14,190 nucleotides of DNA, from assembly GCA_965657825.1 (NCBI GenBank), contig CBFHQG010000055.1, forward strand, positions 1 to 14,190, written 5' to 3'. The translations under genes and the position numbers were made by a program. Under the pieces are notes generated by a model. That model was not told the DNA's origin and ran no database searches. It saw nothing but the letters and a program-made list of their open reading frames with translations. The stretch's first letter is position 1, and every line of letters starts with the position of its first letter. Below, piece after piece: positions 14,108 through 14,190 of the stretch. Origin of the DNA: M55B157 sp965657825. Its GTDB lineage: Bacteria > Actinomycetota > Actinomycetes > S36-B12.

Positions 14108-14190
14108 ATGGCACTCACACCAGCCGACGTGCACAACCAGCAATTCACGACGGTGCGCATGCGCACCGGCTACGACATGGACGAGGTGGA
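14108..14190 (+). CDS. divIVA: DivIVA/Wag31 cell-pole protein, N-terminal fragment
   Basis: Only the first 27 complete codons are present before the window ends. They encode MALTPADVHNQQFTTVRMRT followed by GYDMDEV, which matches the start of the DivIVA family, including the segment that forms the crossed-loop membrane-binding tip. In actinobacteria DivIVA (Wag31) marks the cell poles, binds curved membrane and organises polar wall growth. ATG 14108 has a strong ribosome binding site, AAGGAG at 14095-14100, 7 nt upstream, so this gene is probably translated efficiently and independently of yggT. The coiled-coil remainder lies outside the window. Confidence 0.93.
   Translation, partial: MALTPADVHNQQFTTVRMRTGYDMDEV

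Noticed and set aside
1..14190. Mobile elements, CRISPR, tRNA or rRNA genes, or a defence or biosynthetic island
   Set aside because: No transposase or integrase motifs, spaced repeats or RNA gene patterns were seen; nearly every base belongs to a dcw gene or the two inserted genes.

Overview
The window is a near-complete division and cell wall (dcw) cluster from a high-GC Gram-positive bacterium of the phylum Actinomycetota. Three things support this. The gene order murE-murF-mraY-murD-ftsW-murG-murC-ftsQ-(two genes)-ftsZ-pgeF-yggS-sepF-yggT-divIVA is the actinobacterial order. FtsZ begins with the actinobacterial MAAPQNYLAVIKVVGIGGGG block. SepF, YggT and a DivIVA/Wag31-type protein follow in the usual order. 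Codon third positions are strongly GC-biased throughout. I cannot place it below phylum or class level with confidence. The MurE fragment carries the DNPR motif, which predicts meso-diaminopimelate-type peptidoglycan.

Layout: every gene is on the + strand and there is almost no non-coding DNA. Positions 1-8970 form a tightly coupled wall-precursor and septum block: murE (3' part only), murF, mraY, murD, ftsW, murG, murC, ftsQ. All junctions but one are 4-bp ATGA or GTGA stop/start overlaps; mraY-murD has a 10-nt gap. MurC, MurD, MurE and MurF build the UDP-MurNAc-pentapeptide, MraY and MurG convert it to lipid II, FtsW polymerises it, and FtsQ belongs to the divisome scaffold that controls that polymerase.

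Positions 8951-10208 hold two genes that are not part of the standard dcw set: a small alpha/beta-hydrolase-like protein that starts inside the end of ftsQ, and a compact beta-class carbonic anhydrase of the Mycobacterium tuberculosis Rv1284 type, whose GTG start has the look of a leaderless mRNA. Together they separate ftsQ from ftsZ. A 190-bp gap (10209-10398) follows, with a good sigma-A-like promoter, a dyad in its spacer and a leader hairpin, so ftsZ probably has its own transcription.

Positions 10399-14190 carry ftsZ, then pgeF (YfiH, peptidoglycan editing), yggS (PLP homeostasis), sepF (FtsZ membrane anchor in Gram-positives), yggT (small membrane protein) and the first 27 codons of divIVA. 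No tRNA, rRNA, mobile element, CRISPR array or phage gene was seen, and no gap exceeds 300 bases. I did not find a novel multi-gene system. The non-canonical hydrolase-carbonic anhydrase pair inside the cluster and its regulatory surroundings are the parts that deserve attention.
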